From: Eubacterium sp.
GTDB lineage: Bacteria; Bacillota; Clostridia; Peptostreptococcales; Anaerovoracaceae
Assembly (NCBI GenBank): GCA_021769965.1
Contig: JAETRU010000006.1
Location: forward strand, 46,465 to 110,464
Direction of reading: 5' to 3'
DNA length: 64,000 nucleotides
Part shown: one piece after another, positions 8,391-15,654 of the stretch
How the letters are laid out: each line of letters opens with the position of its first letter
Position numbering within the stretch: the first letter of the stretch is position 1
Position numbers and translations under genes: made by a program
Notes under the pieces: model-generated
The model's input: the letters and a program-made list of their open reading frames with translations, nothing else
Told to the model about the DNA's origin: nothing
The model's database searches: none

Positions 8391-9332
8391 TTAAAACATT
8401 CCCAGATTTTTAAACAGGAATATCCACAAAAACATAGTAAAACACGCAAACGCCGTGGAAAAAACCACGCAGTTGCCGGCCAGCTGGCTGTCGCTGTCCA
8501 TGGACTGGGCCATAGTGAAAGACGATACCGCCGTCGGCGCCGCGAACATGGCGATCAGCGTCACAAAGGCGATGCCGCGAAATCCCAGCAGCGCCGCCGC
8601 GGTCAGCCCTGCCGCCGGCACGATGATCAGCCTGGCAGCCACGCTGACGACCAGATTCCGCCCGCACGCTCTGATACTTCTGAAATCAATAGACGCTCCC
8701 AGAATGACCAGAGCCAGCGGCGTTGCCACAGATGCCATATCGGACACAGCGTCTTCCAGCACCCCTGGCAGCTTCAGCCCGGTCAGTACAGCAAAGATCC
8801 CTGCTGCTGCCCCCAGGATCAGAGGATTGGTCAGCACTTTTTTCAGAATGCCGCAGAATTCCAGTCTGCCGCCGCGAAACACCTCCAGAGTCACCACAGC
8901 CAGCACATTATAAACAGGCACGATGACCGCCACCATCATAGCCGTCACAGCCAGATTGCCGTGACCGTACATATTGACAGCGATGGGAATGCCCATAATA
9001 ACAAAGTTGCTTCTGTAGATGGCCTGGATCATCGCGCCCCGGCTTTTCGGATCTTTTTCTATACGCACCACGATCAGAGTACTGACGCCGTAGATCACCG
9101 CAACAGAAATCAGTCCAAAGACCAGCAGACGCCAGTCTACAGCGTCTTTGATGTCTGTTCCGTACAGATTGGTGAACATCATAGGCGGAAAGAACACCAC
9201 GAAGATCATCTTGTTCAGGTGTCTGAGCTCGGTTTCCGTCAGCAGACGGAAGCGCTTGACGCCAAGACCTGCCGCCAGCATCAGAAACATGGGAAGAACA
9301 GCTTCCAGGGATACGATAAAATTACTAAGCAT
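8391..9332 (-). CDS. AEC family (auxin efflux carrier) transporter
   Basis: A 313-residue protein with about ten membrane helices in two fivefold halves, as in the AEC/BASS-like family (PF03547): N-half MIFVVFFPPMMFTNLYG and C-half GLKLPGVLEDAVSDMASVATPLALVILGAS are typical. Family members move malate, malonate or other small acids; auxin is not implied in bacteria. I chose the ATG at 9332; a GTG directly before it is also possible. The gene follows the ferredoxin gene with almost no gap and precedes mrp by 26 bases, so all are one operon. The substrate is unknown. Confidence 0.85.
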   Translation of the reverse strand: MLSNFIVSLEAVLPMFLMLAAGLGVKRFRLLTETELRHLNKMIFVVFFPPMMFTNLYGTDIKDAVDWRLLVFGLISVAVIYGVSTLIVVRIEKDPKSRGAMIQAIYRSNFVIMGIPIAVNMYGHGNLAVTAMMVAVIVPVYNVLAVVTLEVFRGGRLEFCGILKKVLTNPLILGAAAGIFAVLTGLKLPGVLEDAVSDMASVATPLALVILGASIDFRSIRACGRNLVVSVAARLIIVPAAGLTAAALLGFRGIAFVTLIAMFAAPTAVSSFTMAQSMDSDSQLAGNCVVFSTAFACFTMFLWIFLFKNLGMF

Positions 9333-9335
9333 CAC

Positions 9336-9773
9336 TTACTTATAAAACGGACATGCTCCGCACTCCGGTCTTTTCGGCTTCTCAGGATCACAGTGAAGCG
9401 GATAGATCCGCAGATCGTGGCTCAGCTTGTCGCCCATCAGAGACTTCAGCGCGGCGATCTGGCAGAGAGTGCCCGCAAACTCCGTTACAGTCCCCGATTT
9501 GATCTTCCGCATAGTCTCACGATAGACCTTCGGCATATCCCTATCATAAAATTCTTCTTTGTACTCGTAAAACTGTTCAAACTCCGGCAGCTCCACCGGA
9601 TTATAGACAGGACAGTAGAGGATGCAGTTATTGCACTTCTGGCACCCGTCCTCATTGACGACAGGATACTTTCTTCCATCCTCAGACTGAACCATTTTAA
9701 TACATGCGTGTTTACATCCCACAACGCAGGCAGAACATCCGTTACAGTTCTTGACTCTTTCTGTCAGCTGCAT
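9336..9773 (-). CDS. Small protein: 2x[4Fe-4S] ferredoxin fused to an FrhB-like fragment
   Basis: A 145-residue protein. Two ferredoxin motifs stand at the N-terminus (CNGCSACVVGC and CQKCNNCILYCP). The C-terminal half has TEFAGTLCQIAALKS, which resembles the 'GTPCQxAGLK' motif of F420 hydrogenase/dehydrogenase beta subunits (FrhB), and ends in a further Cys cluster (PECGACPFYK). It is much shorter than FrhB-type proteins (about 350-400), so it looks like a natural mini-version rather than an intact enzyme. It probably carries electrons. The ATG at 9773 has a GGGAGGAA site. It is the first gene of the operon ferredoxin-AEC-Mrp-lipoprotein. Confidence 0.75.
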   Translation of the reverse strand: MQLTERVKNCNGCSACVVGCKHACIKMVQSEDGRKYPVVNEDGCQKCNNCILYCPVYNPVELPEFEQFYEYKEEFYDRDMPKVYRETMRKIKSGTVTEFAGTLCQIAALKSLMGDKLSHDLRIYPLHCDPEKPKRPECGACPFYK

Positions 9774-9806
9774 GTTGAACTTCCTCCCTTCACAGCGTAT
9801 GGGACT

Positions 9807-9815
9807 ATTGTAACA
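9807..9815 (-). promoter_or_regulatory. Extended -10 promoter for the ferredoxin operon
   Basis: On the minus strand TGTTACAAT (TGn plus TACAAT) stands about 35 bases before the start codon. No good -35 is visible, which is normal for extended -10 promoters. Confidence 0.4.
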
Positions 9816-9860
9816 TATTCTCATGGAAAATAAAAGTTTTTGAAAATTTTCAAAAAGCTC

Positions 9861-9889
9861 TTGCATTTGCTCTGATTCTGTACTATAAT
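9861..9889 (+). promoter_or_regulatory. Strong plus-strand promoter for a non-coding RNA
   Basis: TTGCAT, 17-base spacer, TATAAT on the plus strand. No gene with a credible start follows on this strand; instead a structured 355-base stretch ending in a terminator follows. Confidence 0.75.
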
Positions 9890-9895
9890 AAACCC

Positions 9896-10250
9896 AAGAA
9901 AGAAAGATAAAGAAATTAAAAAATGTAGGAGATTTATTCGTTAGAACTCCAATGTAATCGTTAATGTGAAAAAGAAAAGAAAGGAAGCGAGGATATGTTG
10001 AGACGCTGTCAAGGACCAGGAGACACGCTGGCGGCAGAATCCTTTGCTTCGAAATCCGCATAGCAACGTCAGAAATTCAAGGAATCGACTTATCGGTACG
10101 AGGGGAAAGACCCGCCGAACAGACTACTGGCAGGATGGCATGGCAGGATGGAGAAGCACACACGGAGATCTGTCAGAAAGAGCACAATTATATAAGACGT
10201 TATCGCAAAATGTAAATTTCGAGGCTGTCACGCGTGACAGCCTCTTTTGA
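9896..10250 (+). ncRNA. Probable structured non-coding RNA of about 355 nt, family not identified
   Basis: The stretch lies between a strong promoter and a strong terminator on the plus strand, antiparallel to all neighbours, and no reading frame in it looks like a protein. Local helices are visible: CUGUC (10006-10010) with GGCAG (10033-10037) enclosing CCAG (10016-10019) with CUGG (10028-10031); CGG (10094-10096) with CCG (10115-10117) enclosing GGG/CCC around a GAAAGA loop. A direct repeat GGCAGGATGG occurs near 10130-10150. It does not look like tmRNA, RNase P RNA, SRP RNA or a T-box. Size and composition would fit one of the large clostridial RNA classes (for example raiA), but I cannot assign it by eye. 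Confidence 0.6.
10221..10249 (+). terminator. Intrinsic terminator of the non-coding RNA, possibly bidirectional
   Basis: A perfect 24-base palindrome (GAGGCTGTCACG and its complement) followed by TTTT on the plus strand. It may also serve the psd operon arriving from the other side. Confidence 0.8.
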
Positions 10251-10255
10251 TATGC

Positions 10256-11137
10256 TTATTTCTTTTTCGCGGCAGCTGCCCGGCCGATCTTCATGCCCTG
10301 CAGCACCCGGGTCTCTATCCCTTCCCTGCTGTTGGCAAGAATATCCGCGTCGATGACTGCCCGGCCCTTTTTCAGGCACAGGATCACAGTAGAGCCGCCG
10401 AAGGCAAAATATCCTTTTTCTTCTCCTCTGGCGACTATGGCTTTTCCGTCTTCCAGATTGACGATCTTTCCCACCATCAGAGCGCCAACCTCGATCATCA
10501 TGAGCACGCCGAAGTTCTGGCTTTTCAGGAAAGAAACGCACCGGCTGTTTTCTTTGTAGACAGGATACTGCTCGCATGCCGCCGGATTTACCGTGTGAAA
10601 CACGCCGTCTATATAGTGATTCTCACTCTTTTCCCCGCTGTCCACGTAGCAGTAATGATGGTAGTCATCCACGGTCAGCCGGAACAAAAGCAGCTGGCCT
10701 CCCGCGTATCTTTCCGCCAGCTTTCTGCTGCGGGTCAGGCTTTCCATGGTATATTCCGTTCCCTTGACGACGAACCTCGCGTTCTCGTCAATGTCATACA
10801 CGGTCAGCTTGCTGTCGCAGGGAGCGATCAGACTCTCCGGCGTCATGTCCACCGGTCTGCGGTCCGCTTTGATGACCCGCGTGAAAAAGTCATTATAAGA
10901 ACAGTAGTCTGTCTTCTCGTAATCCTCCAGACGGACACCCTTTGACCGGACAAAGGGGCCTACGGCGGCCCTGGATATCCGCCGGTCCAGCAGCCAGCCG
11001 CAGGCTTTGGAAACGCCGGGACGTATCAGCGTCCTGACCAGCGCCCGGCCCGTCCGGCTGCCGTAAAGCTTTGCCAGAAGCCGGTCCTGTCCATCGTCTT
11101 CACCTATGAGGTTCCCATCGCGGTCCTTGTATTCCAT
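10256..11137 (-). CDS. psd: Phosphatidylserine decarboxylase proenzyme
   Basis: A 293-residue enzyme that converts phosphatidylserine to phosphatidylethanolamine at the membrane. It is made as a proenzyme that cleaves itself at the Gly-Ser bond of an LGST-like motif, here FGGST (about 247-251), to form the pyruvoyl cofactor. The family signature DDYHHYCYVDSG is present near residue 155. Length fits the Psd type with an extended N-terminus. The ATG at 11137 has GGAGG upstream. It is the last gene of the operon PAP2-LPG-like-pssA-psd and directly follows the gene making its substrate. Confidence 0.93.
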   Translation of the reverse strand: MEYKDRDGNLIGEDDGQDRLLAKLYGSRTGRALVRTLIRPGVSKACGWLLDRRISRAAVGPFVRSKGVRLEDYEKTDYCSYNDFFTRVIKADRRPVDMTPESLIAPCDSKLTVYDIDENARFVVKGTEYTMESLTRSRKLAERYAGGQLLLFRLTVDDYHHYCYVDSGEKSENHYIDGVFHTVNPAACEQYPVYKENSRCVSFLKSQNFGVLMMIEVGALMVGKIVNLEDGKAIVARGEEKGYFAFGGSTVILCLKKGRAVIDADILANSREGIETRVLQGMKIGRAAAAKKK

Positions 11138-11146
11138 AGCCGCCTC

Positions 11147-11797
11147 CTAAAACACCACCGGATGGTTAAATCTGTATTGGGAATAAACAAAGGTAACGAC
11201 GATGGCCGCCGCCACCACAGCCACCAGAACGGCAAGGATCTTGTTACCGGGCTTTCTCATCTTAAAGTCCGCGATAAAGAGCGTGCCTGTTCCAAAGAGC
11301 ATAACGATCTGGATCAGAACGAAAGCCTTGGGTCCCGCCGCGAAATTGAGCAGAAACACCAGCGGCAGAATCACTGCGATAGATGTGATCGGCAGGCCGT
11401 GATAAACCTTTTCATGATCCTCTTCGGAGAAAAAGTTGTTGGTCTCCACCACGTTGAAATAGGCCAGGCGGATCACGCCGCAGATGCAGTAAAATCCGAT
11501 CGCCAGCATGCCCAGACTGCCTCTGACGCCCATACAGTAGCAGAGCACGGCAGGAAAGGCGCCGAAAGCCACCACATCGCAGAGCGAATCCAGCTGAATG
11601 CCGAAGAGCTTTTCGTCATCCGTCCTGTCTTTCTTTCTGCGGGCCACTTTGCCGTCAAACATGTCGAAGAAACCTGACAGGGCCAGGCAGAACACCGCCA
11701 TGCGGAAGTGTCCGCTGATAGCAAAGGTCATGCCCGTTATGGCTGACAGAAGACTCATATATGTGAGTATTACAGTATAGTTATAAAATCCTATCAT
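11147..11797 (-). CDS. pssA: CDP-diacylglycerol-serine O-phosphatidyltransferase
   Basis: A 216-residue integral membrane enzyme of the CDP-alcohol phosphatidyltransferase family. It joins CDP-diacylglycerol and serine to phosphatidylserine. The catalytic motif DG-x2-AR-...-G-x3-D-x3-D is seen as DGKVAR ... GIQLDSLCD (about residues 45-74), with a longer insert between AR and G than usual. About six membrane helices are visible. I chose the ATG at 11797, which has GAGGG 8 bases upstream; the gene overlaps the preceding one by 17 bases. Context next to psd supports PssA over other CDP-alcohol transferases. Confidence 0.9.
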   Translation of the reverse strand: MIGFYNYTVILTYMSLLSAITGMTFAISGHFRMAVFCLALSGFFDMFDGKVARRKKDRTDDEKLFGIQLDSLCDVVAFGAFPAVLCYCMGVRGSLGMLAIGFYCICGVIRLAYFNVVETNNFFSEEDHEKVYHGLPITSIAVILPLVFLLNFAAGPKAFVLIQIVMLFGTGTLFIADFKMRKPGNKILAVLVAVVAAAIVVTFVYSQYRFNHPVVF

Positions 11798-12818
11798 TCT
11801 TTTTTCCCTCAAAAATAACAAAGTAAGCGACAGCTGTAAATACTGCGCTGATCAATAATTGCGTGTAAAAACTGATTCCCCTGCTGACGATCATGGCAGG
11901 CGTGGTCAGCATGGCGCCGCACACCGGCAGGAAGATCATCTGAAACAGATGCTCGCTGATGCCCATACCGCCGGGCAGCGGCAGCATATCCACCGCCACC
12001 GATATCATGGCCTGCAGCACGACGACCTCTATGACGTCTATCTGTCTGACGCCAAAGGACAGCAGCACCAGATATGTAATGAAAAACAGCGCGCACCGCT
12101 GCAGGAAGGTGATCCCCAGTACATTGAATATGACCCGCTTGTGATCCGCAAAATACCGGGCGGCCTGCCCGTAGCTTTCCATGGACTGATCCAGTTTTTT
12201 CTCAAGAACCGCGGTCCTTTTTTCTCCGATAAAGCATTTCACAAGCCGCAGACACCCAAAGGCCAGCGTCTTTGCCACCGCGGGACAGAAAACCAGGATC
12301 AGCATACCGCTGATGCAGACCACGTTCAATACGATACCCAGCCAGATCCAGTGCATGGCAGGAGCCAGAAAGCGCATGACCAGAGACGGCCGGATCACCA
12401 CTACCAGAAGTCCGATGATCACCAGCACCAGCTTGTAGGTAATGGTGATGATGAGCAGCACCAGCGTCGACAGATGGATCGGCAGCCGGTCTTTCTTCAT
12501 GAATACCACCTGAGCCGGCTGTCCTCCTGTAGCCGACGGAGTCACCAGGCTGAAAAAGAAGCCCACGAAGGAATACAGAAAGCAGTGATCCAGACGGACC
12601 TTCTGTCTCAGGCTCTTCATCAGATACCAGATGATCACCGATTCGCTGAGAATAAAAAAGATGACCAGCGCGACCCCTGCCAGCCAGTAGCCCGACCGGG
12701 CCTGACGCACATAAGCCATGATCCGGGCCAGATTCTGATCTCTGAACACGTAATACATGGTCAGAACAAAACAGACCAGCAGAAATATGCAGTTAAGCAG
12801 CGTCTTCTTTTTCTTCAT
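11781..12818 (-). CDS. LPG-synthase-type (YbhN/UPF0104) transmembrane protein
   Basis: A 345-residue protein with about eight membrane helices and the two motifs of PF03706: TPSATGGQPAQ (about 93-103) and DMLPLPGGMGISE (about 283-295). This is the membrane half of MprF-like proteins without the aminoacyl-transferase half. In MprF it flips modified lipids; here, within a PE operon, a lipid-flipping role is a reasonable inference. The ATG at 12818 is used because an AACGGAAAG site precedes it. It overlaps the PAP2 gene by 26 bases and pssA by 17. Confidence 0.8.
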   Translation of the reverse strand: MKKKKTLLNCIFLLVCFVLTMYYVFRDQNLARIMAYVRQARSGYWLAGVALVIFFILSESVIIWYLMKSLRQKVRLDHCFLYSFVGFFFSLVTPSATGGQPAQVVFMKKDRLPIHLSTLVLLIITITYKLVLVIIGLLVVVIRPSLVMRFLAPAMHWIWLGIVLNVVCISGMLILVFCPAVAKTLAFGCLRLVKCFIGEKRTAVLEKKLDQSMESYGQAARYFADHKRVIFNVLGITFLQRCALFFITYLVLLSFGVRQIDVIEVVVLQAMISVAVDMLPLPGGMGISEHLFQMIFLPVCGAMLTTPAMIVSRGISFYTQLLISAVFTAVAYFVIFEGKKNDRIL

Positions 12819-13548
12819 AGCTTTCCGTTCTTCCAAATACCTTTAAATCGAGCCAGCTGTAAAATCGCTCAACGATCCTGTATCCATGCATATGCCGGCT
12901 CAGGATAAAACATCCCAAAGCGACGGCTGTCCCGCCAAAAATATCCACCAGATAATGCTGTTTCGTAAATTGAGTCGATGCGAAGATCAAAACAGCAAAG
13001 AGCAGAGTGCACCGCCTGTACCAGAGCGGCAGCCTCTCGCATTTTCTGATGCCCAGCCAGCACATCAGGCTTGCCAGACAGTGGATGGACGGGAACAGAT
13101 CCAGGGGCGGATCTGCCGCGTAGATCACACTCATAGCCCAGTCCCAGAAGCCGTCTCCCGTGATCACCGGCCGCACATTGGTGGTGGGATAAAGAAGAAA
13201 GATCAGACCGCATACTACCCTGCTGGCCATGTCAGCAAAGACGAAACGGAACCAGTCTTCCCGGCTGTTCTCTCTGGCAGCCAGCGCATAGCTGACGACC
13301 CAGAAGGGAAAGCTGAGCACGTAGATACCTACCCACACCGGCACAAAGGGAACCCTCTGATCCATGGCCGTAGTCAGGTCATGGAGCGGCAGATCGAAAA
13401 CAGTGATAACATTCTGTGTGATCCAGTAGATCATGCAGTTCCACACAAAACATCCAGCGAAAGAAAAGAACGCATACCGGGGAATCCATTTTTCCAAGTA
13501 TGCGTCGTAAAGCCTTCTCAGGCGCTTTCCTTCTCTCCTGTTTTCCAT
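12793..13548 (-). CDS. PAP2-superfamily membrane phosphatase
   Basis: A 251-residue protein with five to six membrane helices. The PAP2 active site is visible as PSIHC (motif 2, His as acid) and STQFTKQHYLVDI (motif 3, with His and Asp); motif 1 (KxxxxxxRP) is less clear, near TTNVRP. It may dephosphorylate a lipid phosphate such as phosphatidic acid or undecaprenyl pyrophosphate, or act as an inositolphosphotransferase. The start at 13548 is supported by GAAAGGGG and by the promoter: transcription would begin near 13577, so the ATG at 13576-13578 cannot be used. It is the first gene of the PE operon. Confidence 0.8.
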   Translation of the reverse strand: MENRREGKRLRRLYDAYLEKWIPRYAFFSFAGCFVWNCMIYWITQNVITVFDLPLHDLTTAMDQRVPFVPVWVGIYVLSFPFWVVSYALAARENSREDWFRFVFADMASRVVCGLIFLLYPTTNVRPVITGDGFWDWAMSVIYAADPPLDLFPSIHCLASLMCWLGIRKCERLPLWYRRCTLLFAVLIFASTQFTKQHYLVDIFGGTAVALGCFILSRHMHGYRIVERFYSWLDLKVFGRTESYEEKEDAA

Positions 13549-13583
13549 CGCGATACCCCTTTCCTCAGAAAGCTCCATTACAT

Positions 13584-13612
13584 ATTATATCGTAGGCAGC
13601 AGTGCATTGCAA
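13584..13612 (-). promoter_or_regulatory. Sigma-A promoter of the phosphatidylethanolamine operon
   Basis: On the minus strand TTGCAA, 17-base spacer, TATAAT. Predicted transcription start near 13577, about 30 bases before the chosen PAP2 start. Confidence 0.75.
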
Positions 13613-13707
13613 GAATATGGCGAAAAACTAAGAAATATTTAAGATTTTGGGATTTTCCGACGAGATGCGCCAACATCTTCCAGAAGGTGAAGCAGATTCT
13701 GACCACG

Positions 13708-14649
13708 CTACAGTCCCAGCAGCTGGTCAAAGGAGATCTGCGGTTCGATCCAGCTTTCCTGCGGAGCCGCTTTGATGATGTCTCCGTCCATAAAATCTCC
13801 GATCAGAAACGGCGACAGAGGATCGTGCTGTTTCATGTTGGCTTCTACAGTCTCTCTGTCATAGTTGGCGTAACAGTACAGGCAGCCGTGGCCGCAGGTG
13901 TTATAGGCTCCGATATCGCAGCCCAGGATGCAGCTGCATGCCTCTCTGGTCCGGGCGGATCCCGGAAACCGCATAGGCATGCCCACAGCCCGCTCTAAGA
14001 CCGCTCCGCTCTGACAGCCGCTGCAGTCAGCGCCTGTTTCCGCCAGCTCGTCTCCTTCTCCGCAGGGCCGGATCACCATGTCGTAACGGGCGGCGATGTC
14101 CACAAAGGCTTTACCCAGCGCCAGCCTGTCCTCCCTGATCACCGCCCGTCCCTGCGGGAAGTTTCGTCTGGTCTTGTCATAGAGATCCAGAAAACTGATG
14201 ACGCAGTGGTCGGTATAGCCCGCAAGCTGAGCCGCCATGTGCTCAAACTGTCTGAGGTGAAAATCCATATCGTACTTTTCTGTAAGAAATACGGGATCAT
14301 AGCGCCACGATACGCAGTTCTTTCCCAGCCTCTGAGAAAGATGGCAGAAAGCGTCCATGACTCTGCCCGTTTCCGGCACAAAGGGCTCGATGTCCTTCTC
14401 GTAAGGATTGATGGTCACAGCCCAGTGCTGGTGAAATCCATCCAGCCTGTCAAGGTCTGCGATCATCGGCTGGGGATTCTTGGTACAGAAAGCGATGCAG
14501 TCCACCAGATCCGGATCCAGCAGATATCGTGTCACCTGCTGCGGGTTATAGGGATTCCGGACCAGCACGCTGCCCTCTTCTATCCTATTGTAAAACCACC
14601 GGCTGTAAAAAGCCGGTATGTCTGTTCTGTTTCCAGTATTTATAATCAT
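13708..14649 (-). CDS. DUF1848 family protein, likely Fe-S dependent
   Basis: A 313-residue protein of the DUF1848 family. The N-terminus (TGNRTDIPAFYSRWFYNRI) and the C-terminal Cys cluster (CILGCDIGAYNTCGHGCLYCYAN, split over about residues 243-265) are hallmarks. The CxxxCxxC-like end and a barrel-like pattern (FCTKNPQPM, SWRYDP) recall radical-SAM/SplB enzymes, but no role has been shown in what I know. Its start overlaps the nucleoid-associated gene by 4 bases (ATGA), so they are translated together in the operon led by metA-lysC. Confidence 0.8.
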   Translation of the reverse strand: MIINTGNRTDIPAFYSRWFYNRIEEGSVLVRNPYNPQQVTRYLLDPDLVDCIAFCTKNPQPMIADLDRLDGFHQHWAVTINPYEKDIEPFVPETGRVMDAFCHLSQRLGKNCVSWRYDPVFLTEKYDMDFHLRQFEHMAAQLAGYTDHCVISFLDLYDKTRRNFPQGRAVIREDRLALGKAFVDIAARYDMVIRPCGEGDELAETGADCSGCQSGAVLERAVGMPMRFPGSARTREACSCILGCDIGAYNTCGHGCLYCYANYDRETVEANMKQHDPLSPFLIGDFMDGDIIKAAPQESWIEPQISFDQLLGL

Positions 14650-15644
14650 CGGTTCACGATCTTTCCTATGTTTTTCAGCGAAATGGAGATGGTCCCGTCA
14701 GGATTGTTGATAAACTCCACGTAACGGCTGTTTTCCAGATATTCTGTCGGGATCTTGATCTCGATGCCGGTATCTGTCTTGATCTTATGGCTGCGGATGC
14801 TCTTGACCACCTTGGGATTATCCACGGTGATCTTTCCCGGCATATCCGCCTCCATTGCCTTCTGCCTGAAGGTATTTTTCATCTGGTCGTTGTCTCTGAA
14901 CACCTCTTCACAGATATCGGACGGGGTAAAGGGCACATTCTGCTCCGCGCTTTCGATGATACAGCTCTTGGCGCGGGCAGCCGCAATGGCCGGATTTGCT
15001 CCGTACTCTTCTGCCACCTGTCCCGCCAGCTTCCGGATCGTCTTTACCGTATCCCTGTCCGACTGGCCGTAAGTGCACTGCAGGACTTTGTCCGGCAGTA
15101 CCTGTATCTCTTCGCCGCAGATGGACCGCTTCCTGTCGCACAGAAAGATGCGGAAGCTTTCCAGATCGATAAGAGCGTAGCAGGATATCTTCTGGCTGGT
15201 ATTCGGCAGCAGGGAAAAATACCGGATGATCTTATTGACAGCGCCTTCCTGGCCGTTCTCCACCTGATGGGTATAGGCGATCTTATTGGGGAGCAGCAGC
15301 AGCCCGACGTATTCCCGGCTTTCCTCTGTAAACTGGCAGACCAGAAAATCCATGGATTCCGGTTCGTCCGCCTGAGAAACCTGATCGTAGAGCAGATTTC
15401 CCGCCGCAGTGGAAAACTCGGTAAAGTCTATGCCGCCTGCTGTATATCTCTGCAGCGTCTGAAAAAAGATGCTGTGATCCAGAAACTGACCTTCCTTTTT
15501 TCCTCCATCGTCCATGATCCGGCTCAGGTGCTTCTCGATGAATTCCGCCGTGCCGTAGTCAGAAAGCTCCAGTTCTTTCTGAGAAAAGACGCAGATATCG
15601 GAGCTTAGATCCATGATATGAAGAATAGCTTTTTTAATGATCAT
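14646..15644 (-). CDS. 37-kDa nucleoid-associated protein, NdpA/YejK family
   Basis: A 332-residue protein matching the YejK/NdpA family (PF04245). It begins with MIIKKAILHIMDLSS, as these proteins usually do, and contains the family phrases FLVCQFTEESREYVGLLLL and IDLESFRIFLCDRKR. Family members bind the nucleoid; their exact job is unknown. The ATG at 15644 has AGGAGG upstream; longer in-frame readings begin within metA-lysC. The 10-base gap from metA-lysC and 4-base overlap with DUF1848 place it in that operon. Confidence 0.8.
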   Translation of the reverse strand: MIIKKAILHIMDLSSDICVFSQKELELSDYGTAEFIEKHLSRIMDDGGKKEGQFLDHSIFFQTLQRYTAGGIDFTEFSTAAGNLLYDQVSQADEPESMDFLVCQFTEESREYVGLLLLPNKIAYTHQVENGQEGAVNKIIRYFSLLPNTSQKISCYALIDLESFRIFLCDRKRSICGEEIQVLPDKVLQCTYGQSDRDTVKTIRKLAGQVAEEYGANPAIAAARAKSCIIESAEQNVPFTPSDICEEVFRDNDQMKNTFRQKAMEADMPGKITVDNPKVVKSIRSHKIKTDTGIEIKIPTEYLENSRYVEFINNPDGTISISLKNIGKIVNR

Positions 15645-15654
15645 ACATGCCCTC

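Noticed and set aside
10044..10250. 68-codon plus-strand frame inside the non-coding RNA
   Set aside because: No start signal, runs through the terminator palindrome, and the amino acid make-up is not protein-like.
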